Positions 15,822 through 27,965 of a stretch of DNA of 64,000 bases are shown here, piece after piece (positions within the stretch are counted from its first letter, which is position 1; every line of letters starts with the position of its first letter). A program made the translations under genes and the position numbers. The notes beneath the pieces are model-generated. The model was not told the origin of the DNA. It saw only the letters and a list, made by a program, of their open reading frames with translations, and ran no database searches. The DNA is from Cacajao melanocephalus. Its lineage: Eukaryota > Chordata > Mammalia > Primates > Pitheciidae. The stretch is taken from positions 1-64,000 of the forward strand of contig CAUYLG010017953.1 of assembly GCA_963573385.1 (NCBI GenBank), given 5' to 3'.

Positions 15822-16547
15822 GCTACATGACAATAAAAGATGTTGCTTGAATCTTGATGTTGATAATTAGTAAAACTTTTTAAAAAGCCAAACAACTATC
15901 AAAATATAAAGACTAAATTTATTTCTGAAAATTACTAAAAAAAAAATAGAAACGTTACATGGTTTGTAGAGTGAAAAAGAAATAGAAAGCTTGGATATCA
16001 TGAACAGAAAGTATTTACAGCTAAGCTCTTCTCTATTAAGAGCAAAAGTTTAGATGTTGGCTCAAAAAGTAAAATATAATTGTAGGAGTGTACAAGAGAT
16101 AAAAAATATTTTAAAATAAGATTGGAAGATGAGGAGGTTGCAGAGGAAGAGGAGAGTTAATATTTTTTGAGTTCTCAATATTTGTTAGGCATTTTTAAAA
16201 CACTTTACAAGAAAAAATTCTCAGAAATATAAGTATCATTATTATCTTCATGCTATAAAATATGTAAATTTAGGCTTAGTGAAGTTTAATAACAGTTTTT
16301 AAATTATTTATCAAGCAATTTTAATGCCATGTATCAAATGACATCCACTTATAATGTATTTATCTGGGTTTTCTAACTGGCACTTGTAGAAGTTAAGCTC
16401 CTACCTTTCCACAGAAACATGAGCCCTATCGTCAGGTGTTGCTGGAACAAAAAGTAAATTCTTCTGACAGTTGTGAGTTTTCTCAAGCAGGCACTCTAAG
16501 ACGGGCTAGGGTCATGCTAGGAAATAATCCTCGAACTGTTAGAAACT
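15822..16547. other. Unassigned AT-rich sequence
   Basis: No recognised gene or repeat between two truncated L1 copies. Confidence 0.45.
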
Positions 16548-16824
16548 ATGTTATGTTCTCACTCATAGGCAGGTGATGAACAATAAGAACACATGGACAT
16601 AGGGAGGGGAGCACTACACACAGGGGCCTGTTGCAGGGGAATAGGGGAGGGACAGTGGGAGGTGGGGAGGTGGGGAGAGATAGCATGGGAAGAAATGCCA
16701 GATATAGGTGAAGGGGAGGAAAGCAGCAAATCACACTGTCATGTGTGTACCTATGCAACAATCTTGCATGTTCTTCACATGTACCCCAAAACCTAAAATA
16801 CAATAAAAATTAAAAAAAAAAAAA
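16548..16824 (+). mobile_element. Severely 5'-truncated LINE-1 (3' UTR only)
   Basis: L1 3' UTR with A-rich tail ending at about 16823. A short direct repeat, agaact with one extra a (agaaact), lies at 16541-16547 and 16824-16830 and is a plausible TSD. The poly-G-rich part at about 16620-16690 is the typical L1 3' UTR polypurine region. Confidence 0.92.
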
Positions 16825-17136
16825 GAAACTCTAGGTTAAATACATTATGGCATGTTAAGTGAGCAAATATGCAATAGTCATTAATTTTGTTAATTTATGG
16901 CCATGTAATGACATAGAAAAATGTTCATTATCTAGAATTAAATGAAAAAAGCAAAATGAAAGAACAGCATCTAGAGTATAATAGCATTTCTATAAATAAA
17001 TATATTCTTATGGAAAATTAAATGACTATAAAAATATACACCAAAATTGTAAAAGTAATCATTTTTAATTTTCATCATTTTATCAGTCTTATCTATAAGT
17101 CATCTCTATTACTTTTCAATAATAAAGAGAAAATCA

Positions 17137-18289
<1,153 letters not shown>

Positions 18290-18515
18290 CTCAACCCCTA
18301 GACCACGGCACCTTTCCTTTGTAGTACTGAACACAATTACAACTTTACATAAATGTGTGTAATTATTGATGTAATGTTTATCTTTCCCTCTAGACTGTAA
18401 ACTCCATGAGGGGAGGTGTTGTGCCCAATTTTGTTTATCATTATATAATGATGTCCTTCATAGGGCTCAGCCTATAGGAGTCGCTCCATAAGTGTTTGTT
18501 GAATAGTTAAATAAA
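18290..18515 (+). mobile_element. LINE-2 3' end
   Basis: Carries the L2 3' UTR pattern: 'ctctagactgtaaactccat', 'gaggggaggtg', 'cataagtgtttgttgaatag' and an ATAA-rich end. Ancient and diverged, but the order of blocks is diagnostic. Confidence 0.8.
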
Positions 18516-18904
18516 TAAATCATTATGAATGAAGAAGGGGAAAGAGGTGGCCCGACAAGAAATGGTGCTGGAGTAAATTATATTTATGATATTTGTAACT
18601 GTCAAGAATGAGGGACTACCCAAAGAAATTATCCTATTTTTTATAAAATTATCTGAGCCATGAATAATTTTTATCATACAAGACAAATTATGAGAATATA
18701 AAGCAAGGTTATGAGAGGTTTCTAATAAAATAAGTAGGGCTTTGAAGTTAGCAATAATGAAGAAAGGCATCAGGGGGAAAATTCTAAATTTTATAAATAA
18801 TGGACTGCAAATTATTGATTAAGCCCAGGAAAGAAACTACGTGTTAAGAACTGTTTTATAAAGACATCCGGGCAATATCATATGACTACTAATCAGGTCA
18901 AAGG
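18516..18904. other. Unassigned sequence
   Basis: No feature recognised between the L2 fragment and the old L1. Confidence 0.45.
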
Positions 18905-19850
18905 AGGCTGGACTAACAAATGAATTATACTTCATTAAAATTAAGAGCTATTGACAAATGTTGAACTATCAAAAATATCAACAAATAAAATTCAATACAT
19001 AAAATGGAAAAATATATTTGCAGTACATGTAATTGACAACAGACAATAGTACACAAATAACATCTATAAGTCAATAAAGAAAATGCAGAAAATGCAATTA
19101 AAAATTGAGATAAGACCCAAATAGGTAGATCACAAACACATACAAAGCTCTCCCTATAATAAATAAGGATCAGTTATCTGAGGGATCTGTCTTTTCAAAT
19201 GGATAAAGTAAAAAGACTGACAATGCCAAATGTTGACAAATATCAGAGCACCTGGCATTCTCATACCTTTTTTTTTTGGAAACTTATCTGAACCTTGTCA
19301 TATCCCATGACTCAGCAATTCTACTCCAAGGTATATGCCCAACAAAAATGAGTACACATGTACAAAAATGCAGGTACAATAAACTTTATGGTAGCATTGT
19401 TTGTATTAGCCCTAAACTAAAAATAACCCAAATGTCTATAAACAGAATGGATACATAAACTATGTTACAGTCCTACAATGGAATACTATGCAGCCATGTA
19501 AGAGAAGCTTCTGCTACATGTAATATGCAGGAATTTCAAAAGCATAACATAGATCAAAGAAGCTAGACACAAAAAGTATGTGCTACATTATTCCATTCAT
19601 ACAAACTAAGAAACGGTTGAAAATAACCTCTGTCTTCTGTGCTAGAAATTAGAATAGTTGTTCCCTGTATGGGGTAGTGTCTGGAGAAAGGGATAAGAAG
19701 AATTTTCTGATGTGTTATTGGTGTTTTTTTCCTTGATCTGGATGGTGGTTACACAGGGATGTTCACTTTATGAAAATCAATTGAACTGTGTACTCATGAT
19801 GCTACAGCTTTCTGTGGGTTTAGTATAGTTCATTAAAATGTTTATATTAA
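18905..19850 (+). mobile_element. Old LINE-1 (L1M-type) ORF2 end and 3' UTR
   Basis: Diverged L1: 'gactaacaaatgaattatac' at the start, then ORF2 C-terminal blocks ('actcagcaattctactcc', 'ggaatactatgcagcc') and a 3' UTR of the older type with 'ggatggtggttacacaggg' and 'cattaaaatgttt'. Frames are broken throughout, and the 3' UTR lacks the primate polypurine tract. Confidence 0.82.
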
Positions 19851-20284
19851 CAAATAATATGCTGGACTGTATCACAGAGGCCATAAGGTAGTGCTTCTCC
19901 AGGTATGCTTCAAAGATAAGCTGCAAGACAAAAAAGAACAAACAAGTTGGGAACACTGTCTTACTAAATCTCCCGTGGCTTGTTCAACTCAGCTTTTTTC
20001 ACACTCATTTGATCAGAGATCCTTAATAACAACTATTTACATTTCTCAGAGCTATTGTTCTCTGAAATTCACTTAGGAAATCGTGGCTATAAATACACCA
20101 GAATTTACAAGGCTTTTACAAGAACAGACAGGCTAGAAACTAGGACCAGAGACTTCAGTGAAACTAGCAGTCAGGAGAGAGCAGCCAGGTCAGCAATTCA
20201 AACACCAAAATTCAAAATATAACAGGGACAGTGCAGCTTATCAGGTGTGACTGCAAGCAGCTCAAGTAGCAGAGAATTAGAAAA
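19851..20284. other. Unassigned sequence
   Basis: No feature recognised. Confidence 0.45.
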
Positions 20285-20287
20285 ATG

Positions 20288-20291
20288 AAGC

Positions 20292-20323
<32 letters not shown>

Positions 20324-20324
20324 A
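20288..20324 (+). repeat. A-rich (AAAAG)n tract
   Basis: A-rich stretch with about four AAAAG units immediately upstream of the L1 body. Confidence 0.9.
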
Positions 20325-20325
20325 G

Positions 20326-20863
20326 CTTATCATCACTGGTCATGAAAGAAGTGCAGATCAAAACCACAATGAGATACCATCTCATGCCAGTTAGAATGGT
20401 GATCATCAAAAAGTCAGGAAACAACAGATGCTGGAGAGGATGTGGAGAAATAGGAACACTTTTACACTGTTGGTGGGAGTGTAAATTAGTTCAACCATTG
20501 TGGAAGATACTGTGGCAATTCCTCAAGGATCTAGAACCAGAAATACCATTTGACCCAGCAATCCCATTACTGGGTATACACCCAAAAGATTATAAATCAT
20601 TCTACTATAAGACACATGCAAACGTATGTTTATTGCAGCACATGATAGCAAAGATCTGGAACCAACCCAAATGCCCATCAATAATACACTGGATAAAGAA
20701 AATGTGGCACATATATACCATGGAGTACTATGCAGTCACAAAATATGATGAGTTCATGCCTTTTGCAGGGACATGGATGAAGCTGGAAACCATCATTCTC
20801 AGCAAGCTAACACAGGAACAGAATACCAAACACCATATGTTCTTACTCATAAGTGGAAGTTGA
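20326..20863 (+). pseudogene. L1 ORF2 C-terminal fragment, frame still open
   Basis: An open frame of about 180 L1-derived residues covers the ORF2p C-terminus. The Cys-His motif is intact: CWRGC, then seven residues, then HCWWEC (C-x3-C-x7-H-x4-C) at about 20429-20480. The endonuclease and reverse transcriptase domains are absent because of 5' truncation, so it is a non-functional remnant. The open frame upstream of 20326 is read through the A-rich tract and is not L1. Confidence 0.88.
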
Positions 20864-21090
20864 ACAATGAGAACACATGGACACATGGAGGGAAACACCA
20901 CACACTGGGGCCTGTCAGGAGTTGGGGGGAGTTGGGGGGCTAAGGGAGTGATAGCATTAGGAGAAAAACCTGATGTAGATGACAGGTTGATGGTTGCAGC
21001 AAACCACCATGGCATGTGTACACCTATGTAACAAACCTGTACGTTCTGCACATGTATACCAGAACTTAAAGTAATTCTTAAAATAAAGTT
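20326..21090 (+). mobile_element. 5'-truncated primate LINE-1
   Basis: Begins inside ORF2 ('tcatcactggtcatg') and includes the ORF2 C-terminus, 3' UTR and a poor A-rich end near 21085. The sequence is close to the primate L1 consensus, making this one of the younger L1 copies in the window. No TSD was identified with confidence. Confidence 0.93.
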
Positions 21091-22940
21091 GTACATATAT
21101 AAAGTAATATATGCCACTTAAAATATTTTATTACTTAAACAAACTTGAAAAAGAATTAACAATTCACAGTGAAAAACATCAGAATCTTACTGGGACATTA
21201 GATTTTCAATAGGAGCTTTACAACTTTGTAAAGACATGATTTTTATAATAGTTTTCTCAGCACAGCATGAGTTAGTTTAAACAATGAATCTGTCTAAATC
21301 AATTTAGACTTCAATATGGAAATTTTAATGTCATTTTTCAGTACAATTTTTAAAAGAGGCTTTTTTGGTAATAACACATGTTAATATTCTCATAGAAAAT
21401 ATACAATAAGCCCAAACTAAGAAGATATTTATGTTTGTCTAACATAATTCTAACTATTTTGTCCAAGTAATACTTGTAATAGAGAGTTCAGTAGTAATTA
21501 TGCTTTTCAAGGAACACATTTGAGAATTCTCTGAAATCTATGTGCCATCATTCTAAGGTAAACAGTTACATATGAATATTCGCCTTTTCTCATGTAATTT
21601 TAAAGGATTCATAGACATTCTGAAGTCAATCCATGAATTCCAAGGACACTGCTCTATTTCTTTTCAGGAAATTGGTTCAGCTGAATGAAAGGTAGAACTG
21701 AGTTTTCCTGGAAATTGACCAATAAGAAACAGTGAAATGTTAAGTGTTTAGAGGTAAGATATTAGAGGTAAGAGTAATACTCTGAGATATTCTGCTTTTT
21801 TGATTTAAGTGATTTTTTAAGATTTTCCTTTATTTAAGAAAATAGAATTGTACCTAATAATATAATAAAACCATATCTAAAGTGCAGCAAATAATTAAAG
21901 AAAATGGAATTAAATTGAGAGTGGGCCACATCATTTATATAAAAAAAAATAGTCTTTTGTTTGCTTATAACCTTTGAAAAGTTTTTCTTTGGGAATAAAC
22001 TTTATAATGGTTGATGTAATTCTAAGAATAGGTGACATTATTAATCTAAATTTGAACAGAAAATGATGCAAGGGAACCCTTTTCAAGGGTTAAAAGCAAC
22101 GTTTGATTTCCTGTCAAAAATCCAATTATCATAAAATGAAAAGCTTCTGTTGGGTGGATAAACCATTTAACAGAAAAAAAAAAAATAAAGAGAAGAGATG
22201 CCTAGAAGCTGGAGTGAATGAGAATAATGTAGCTATGGTGAAAGAAAATAAATGAAGTTAACGTAGAGGTAGCCATAATTAATCGCTAGATTATCATAAG
22301 TCAGTGTATTTCAAGAATAAAGAATGTCTGTTTTGAAAAAAAAAAAGACAGAACTATTTTAGATTGATGATTTTAATTCATTTGGTAAATCCAAGAAGTC
22401 TGTGAATATTCCACAAGCAGTTGTTCCCTAGATGTAGTTACCTACAGTAACAGGAGTTAAACTATGTGGAATTTATGGTTATATGACTGAAAACCTTCTG
22501 AATGGGTGAACTGAAACCCTAACTTAGTACTGGGGCTGTTTGCAGAAACAGATATTCCAGGTTCAGAAAATAAGGTTTGCAGTATCTTTTTAGGTGCAGA
22601 GTGGAGAATAGAATAGGGAGAGGGCAGTGAGTTCCCCCTCACTGTTGTAGGGAGTACCTTGAAATACACCTGAGAGACACAAACTTCTGGAGTGGCTTAT
22701 AAGCATTCATCTTGGATGAATTTTGTCTTTTTTTCACGGATGAAGAAATAGCAACAAGCCCAATCTGGGCTTTCAACACCCACTCTCTTTGCTTATGAGC
22801 ATGGGCAGCCTTGATCATACCAGGAAGTGCTAAGGACGCCTGACAGTAGAAGTACAAGCATTACAGGGGTTCAACATTATTCACATTGCTGACCTCAGTC
22901 ACTTTCAGGGATGGTTTTTTTCACAATGAGAAACAAGTTT
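21091..22940. other. Unassigned sequence
   Basis: About 1.85 kb without a gene or a repeat I can name. Small minus-strand open frames at 22457-22857 have no recognisable similarity. Confidence 0.45.
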
Positions 22941-23499
22941 CCTAGTGTGATGGTTAATATTGAGTGTCAACTTGATTGGATTGAAGGATGCAAAGTATTA
23001 TTCCTTGGTGTGTCTGTGAAGGTGTCACCAAAGGATATCAACATTTGGGTCAGTGGACTGGGAGATGCAGACTCACCCTCAATCTGGGTGGGAACCATCT
23101 AATCCACTGCCAGTGCAGCTAGGATAAAAGCAGGCAGAGGAACGTGGAAAGCCTAGACTGGCTAAGTCTTCTGGCCTCCATCTTTCTCCCATGCTGGATG
23201 CTTCCTGTCCGTGAACATTGGACTCCAATTTCTTCAGCTTTTGGACTCTTGGACTTACACCAGTGGTTTTTTAGGGGCTTTGGGGCCTTTGCAACAGACT
23301 AAAGGCTGCACTGCCACCTTCCGTACTTTTGAGGTTTTGAGACTTGGACAGGTTTCTTTACTCCTCAGCTTGCAGATGGCCTACTGTGGGACTTCACCCT
23401 GTGATTGTGTGAGTCAACACTCCTTAATAAACTCCCCTTCATATATACATCTATGCTATTAGTCCTGTACCTCTAGAGAACCCTGACTAATACACCTAG
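22941..23499 (+). mobile_element. Solo LTR with 5-base TSD
   Basis: The LTR runs from TGTGATGG at 22946 to AATACA at 23494 (549 bases) and has the TG...CA termini of retroviral LTRs. The 5-base duplication cctag occurs at 22941-22945 and 23495-23499. A TATA-like ATAAAAG lies at about 23124 and AATAAA at 23426-23431, in the order U3-R-U5. No internal retroviral sequence flanks it, so it is a solo LTR left by recombination between the two LTRs. The 5-base TSD suggests ERVL/MaLR or ERV1; I do not name the subfamily. Confidence 0.87.
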
Positions 23500-23617
23500 G
23501 CAAATGTAAAGTGGTGTTCATGTGTTGACAACTTGTATTGCCTCACTTATATCTGCCTGAGTTGAGATCATGCTTTGGAATTTGAATCAGAGCTGAAACC
23601 AAGAGTTATTTTTTCCT

Positions 23618-24130
23618 TAGTGTCTTCAAAGACTTTTAAGCAGGAAAGTTGTAATGATAAGGTTTTCATTGCAGAAAGCTCACTCTGACAGCACCGCATG
23701 GCTGAGCAAGACCAGAAGCAGTCAGGAGGCCTAAGAATTCAGCTAGGAAACTGACATGGCCTGAGCCAAGGCATTAGCTGTGAGACTAGAGAGGATTTAA
23801 TAGATTTGTGTGAGATTTAGAAGATGGCATTGAACTAGAATTTGGCAACAGAATGTACATAGTGAAGAGTGGAAAGAGGGAAGTCTAAGAAGGATTGTCA
23901 AGATTCTGAGTGGGGTGACTAGTTAAATTATTGTTTTGTTGAAAAAAGACAGTATTTCAAGGAAAAGCAGGAGGTTTTCAAAGAAGTTTTGAATATGTTG
24001 GGTTTGAAGTGCATGGGAATCTAATTGGAGATAGTCAGCCTGATTTTGTCTATATGTCTCAAATTTAGCTAAAAGAACTGTTATTGAGATAAGCATTTAT
24101 GATTCCATAATTTATAATACATACCTAGAG
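23618..24130 (+). repeat. Ancient dispersed repeat, copy A
   Basis: Its first 155 or so bases (to about 23775) clearly match 27817-27965, sharing 'tcaaagacttttaag', 'gaaagctcactctgacag' and 'attcagctaggaaactgaca'. The rest resembles a common mammalian repeat containing 'gtgggactagt'-like and 'tgttgggtttgaagtgcatg' blocks. I recognise the pattern but cannot name the family reliably. Confidence 0.65.
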
Positions 24131-25047
24131 TCACAGATTCAGAAGAAAGCTTTATGTGGTATGTTTAGAAAAGTGACTGTCATCAGGAGTAGGATATGGA
24201 GGCATATTAGGATCATCTGGATGGGGTAACTTTCAAAGTGTACATTTACCTTTCCTTCTTTTTGAAGATTATGATATAGCCCTGAATAGGCTGCCCTTTT
24301 GCTGCTCTTCTGAACTGAGATTCTTGCATAATAAATTGGTATTTACAATAGAAGTGGGAAGCCCTTTTCAAGTAGTTTGAAGCATACAATGAAAGATTAA
24401 TAAACAGTAGAACCAGAAACTGAAAAACTTGGCTGTGTAAGTGTGTGCTGAATAATTTCTGAAAATTCTGAATCATTCTCTATAATAGTAAAAAGTTGGA
24501 GGACACTTGATGGCCCTGTTTAGTAGTGACAATTTCTTTGGAATATCAGACAAGTGGTTCATACCTTTAACATCATGAAGAGAGAGCATTGATAAATTCC
24601 TGTGGTGGTGTGAGACAATACAAACTGTGTGTGTGTGTGTGTATGTGTGTGTGTGTGTGTAGGGTAATAGTGGTGACAGTATAGACTTCACAGGAAGAAG
24701 AAATGGGAAAGCTAAATTTTGAAGAAAAGGGCTAGGTAGGAGATGGGATTTCCCAAACAGTGTTGTGGCCATGTGTCATTTTACATTGCCTTTGGCTGCA
24801 AGTAACAGAAAACCCAACCAAGATGGTGCTAGCCATAGAACCATTTACATTTTTAAAATGATATTTAGGGTGAATATGGGTTATAAATAATTTGGAATAA
24901 CAGCACATGACAAAATTGAAAATACCAGACATAGCTGTATAAGCATGTTTTATGAAAATATAGAGGCAAATAATAAAAATACTAAAAAATGAAAAACCAA
25001 ATATACCGTGGAATAGGACTTAGGGATGTTGAACCATGATGTAAAAA
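24131..25047. other. Mostly unassigned; (TG)n at 24626-24660
   Basis: Contains a TG microsatellite with one interruption at 24626-24660. A short stretch at about 24785-24830 ('ggctgcaagtaacagaaaac') resembles a common old repeat of uncertain name. Nothing else recognised. Confidence 0.5.
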
Positions 25048-25060
25048 ATTGCTACTTTTT

Positions 25061-26377
25061 GAGGGGCCAGGATGGCTAACTAGAAGCAGTGGCAATCATA
25101 GGCTCCCGTAGGAAAGAACCACAACAGTGTGCGAATCCTGCACCAGCAACTGAGGTATCCAGGTTCTGTCATCAGAACTGATTAGGTGGCTGGTGTGACC
25201 CATGAAGAAGAAGGAAGAGCAGTGTGGTGCAGTGGTCCACTTGAGAGCAACATGGAGCAGCGGAGCCTCCACACTCCCGGTAAGGGAGGCAGTGGGTAAG
25301 TGTGCTACCCAGCCAGTGAAACCGTGCTTTTTCCATGGAACTGTGCATCAGAAGGTCCCACTCATGAGCCCATGACACAAGGCCTGGGGTCCCAACCACA
25401 GAGCTGTGTAGATTCTCAATAGCCAGTAAGCTAGAATCTGCTTAAGTCTGCCGGGCTCCCAGAGGGAGGGGTGCCTAGCACCACCGCTGTGGCTGCCTGC
25501 TGTCTAAGCCCTTTGTGCTCCTTCCAGGCACAATGGGACTCCAGCAGGCAACAATGGGACTGCTAGCTGCCTAACACATTAAGCTTCCAGGGCAGGGGAA
25601 TGGTGGCTGCCATCTCTATAGCTCTGGGCTGTGCTTTTCCTTGCCAGAGCCAGGGAGGCTGGATGGCTCAGTCCCAAGAGGTGTCCCCCACAGCCGAACA
25701 CACTGGCTGTGGGAGACTGCGGCCAGCGTGCCTCTTCAGGCCTGACCCTGACCCATCCCTCCTTACTGGCTGGGGCCTCCCTGCAGAAACTCTAACAACT
25801 CCAGCCAGCGTCTCAGGTACAGAGCTCCCATTTCCCTGGGCCTGAGCCTCTAGGGGAAAGGGTGGTGGCAGTCTCTATGGACCAGCAGACTTAGTCTTTC
25901 CTGCTGCTAGTTCTGAGAAATCCGGGCAGCCCAGACAAATGGGTTTCCCTCCAGCGAAGCACACCCCCTCCATCAAGGGACAAAGTACTTTGTTAAATGG
26001 ATCTTGCTCCCTGTGCCACCCAACTGGGTGAGATCCTCCAATAGGGGTTGTCAGACACCCTATACAAGAGTGTTCCTGTTGGCATCAGGTAGTGCCCCTG
26101 AAGTTCATAGATCCCAGAGGAAGGAGCAGGCACCCATGTGTGCTATTCTCCAGCCTCCTCAAGTGACGTCTCCAGGCATGGGAGTGAAACAGATGAATAA
26201 GGCCTGAAGTGAATCCCCAGCAAACAGCAGCTGTCCTACAGAAGAGGCACCTGACCATTGAAAGAAAAACAAACAAACAGAAAGTGACAACAACAGCATC
26301 ATCAACAACAAAAATTGCAACAAAAACCCTATCCAAATAGAAACTGGAAAAATTCATGAAAATGAGAAAGAATCAAT
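25061..26377 (+). promoter_or_regulatory. L1 5' UTR / internal promoter remnant
   Basis: GC-richer than its surroundings, as expected for an L1 5' UTR, which in intact elements drives RNA polymerase II transcription from base +1. The YY1-type motif near the start reads AGGATGGC rather than AAGATGGC. The type is that of an older primate L1 ('actagaagcag'), not the youngest human elements. Open frames inside it (for example 25600-25845) are incidental. Confidence 0.75.
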
Positions 26378-26982
26378 GAAAAAACACTGAAAACCCAAAA
26401 AGCCAGAGTGCCTCTTCTCCTACAAATAATTGTAACAGCTCTCCAGCAAGGGCACGGAAGTGAACAGAGGATGAGATGGATGAATTGACAGAAGTAGGCT
26501 TCAGAATGTGGGTAATAACAAACTCCGCTGAGCTAAAGGAGCATGTTTTAACCCAAGGCAAAGAAGCTAAGAAGCTTGATAAAAAGTTACAGGAACTTCT
26601 AACCAGAATAACCAGTTTAGAGAGGAACATAAATGACCTGATGGAGCTGAAACACACAGCACAGGAACTTCATGAAGCATACACAAGCGTCAATAGCCAA
26701 ATCAACCAAGCAAAAGAAAGGATATGCAAGTTTGAAGACCATCTTGCTGAAATAAGGCATTCAGACAAAATTAGAGAAAAAGAGTGAAAAGAAATGAACA
26801 AAACCTCTGAGAAATATGAGACTGTGTAAAAAGACCAAACCTACGATTGATTGGAGTACCTGAAAGAGACAGGGAGAATGGAACCAAGTTGGAAAACACA
26901 CTTCAGGATACTATCCAGGAGAACTTCTCCAATCTAGCAAGACAGGTCAACATTCAAATTCAGGAAATACAAAGAACACAGC
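26378..26982 (+). pseudogene. Broken L1 ORF1
   Basis: ORF1p is the RNA-binding trimeric protein of L1. The 103-residue open frame at 26476-26787 (starting MDELTEVGF) covers the coiled-coil region with its regular E/L/K pattern and ends at a stop after REKE. Downstream, recognisable ORF1 sequence continues in broken frames as far as about 26978, where the internal deletion begins. The normal start is lost: a potential ATG upstream runs into a stop after three codons. The RRM and C-terminal domains are largely gone. Confidence 0.85.
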
Positions 26983-27312
26983 CATCATCCTAGCAAACTA
27001 ACACATGAAAAGAAAACCAAGCACCACATGTTCTCACTCATAAGTGGGAGTTGAACAATGAGACACATGGACACAGGGAGAGGAGCATCACACACCAGGG
27101 TCAGTTGGGGCTAAGGGGCTAAGGGGATAAGGGGAGGGAGAGTATTAGGACAAATAGCTAATGCATGTGAGGCTTAAAACCTAAATGATGGGTTGATGGG
27201 TGCAGCAAACCACCATGGCACATGTATATCTATGTAACAAACCTACACATTCTACCCTTGTATCCCAGAACTTAAAGTAAAATAAAAAAACAAATTTAAA
27301 TATTGCTACTTT

Positions 27313-27816
27313 CCTGTATAAGACTTGCAATACAATTTTTAAAACCTAGCTACAGATATTTAGGTGATAAAAATAAAGTTCTAGTTTAAAGAATGTTTTG
27401 AGTATGTTGATAAATTTATTCTGGTTATTGTTTATTGAGTTTGAAGTTTCACTTGTAAAACATAAGAGTAATATGTACACAATTTTGAAACTCAGACCTT
27501 AAGATGTATTGTTTGAGAATTAGAAGCTCTGCAGAAGGACAGGAGAAAAAAAAATCAGAAAAATAAAATAAAACTAAAGTAAACTTAGCCATATAGTAAT
27601 ATAGGAATTTACTATAAGAGAACGTAATTAGCCCAAATAAGTTCTTAAAATTATACTGTTTATTTGTCAAACATTTAGTCATTGGTGAATTTGATGAGAA
27701 GAGGTGTTGTAACCTGAGTTTGACTACTCAGGAATGTCCTAAATGCACATAATAAATCAAATGCAGATAATATATTTGAAATATATGAATCCTATCTCTC
27801 TCTTGCTCTCTCTCTC
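27313..27816. other. Unassigned sequence with a short CT repeat
   Basis: A CT-rich run lies at about 27795-27818. No other feature recognised. Confidence 0.45.
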
Positions 27817-27965
27817 TTAGGGTTTTCAAAGACTTTTAAGGAGGGAAGTTGATGATCAGATTTTCATTGTAGAAAGCTCACTCTGACAGTACTGCACAGC
27901 TAAGCAAAGGCAGAAGCAGTCAAGAGGCTTGAGAATTCAGCTAGGAAACTGACATGACATGAGCC
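27817..27965 (+). repeat. Ancient dispersed repeat, copy B
   Basis: Homologous to 23618-23775 at roughly 80-85 % by eye, in the same orientation. The similarity stops after 'gagcca' at about 27966. It is either a truncated second insertion of the same family or part of a local duplication. Confidence 0.7.

Larger units (their letters stand above)
25048..27312 (+). mobile_element. LINE-1 with both ends but about 4 kb of interior missing
   Basis: The element starts at its true 5' end (about 25061, 'gaggggccaggatggctaac', next to the YY1-type site of L1 promoters). It continues through the 5' UTR and about half of ORF1, jumps at about 26978-26983 into the last codons of ORF2, and finishes with the 3' UTR and an A-rich tail at about 27301. 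An 11-base TSD, attgctacttt, lies at 25048-25058 and 27302-27312, showing that both halves belong to one insertion. Compared with about 6 kb for a full element, only 2.24 kb remains. Whether the loss preceded or followed integration cannot be seen. Confidence 0.9.

Noticed and set aside
20285..20863. Lysine-rich N-terminus fused to an L1 ORF2 fragment as a novel gene
   Set aside because: The lysines come from an A-rich simple repeat, and the rest is truncated L1.
25600..25845. 81-residue GC-rich open frame
   Set aside because: It falls inside the L1 5' UTR.
26978..26983. Reading the internally deleted L1 as a spliced, reintegrated L1 RNA
   Set aside because: By memory of ORF1 consensus the base pair after the upstream block is not GT, so a splice donor is not apparent. 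Not excluded without alignment; listed only as one possible origin.
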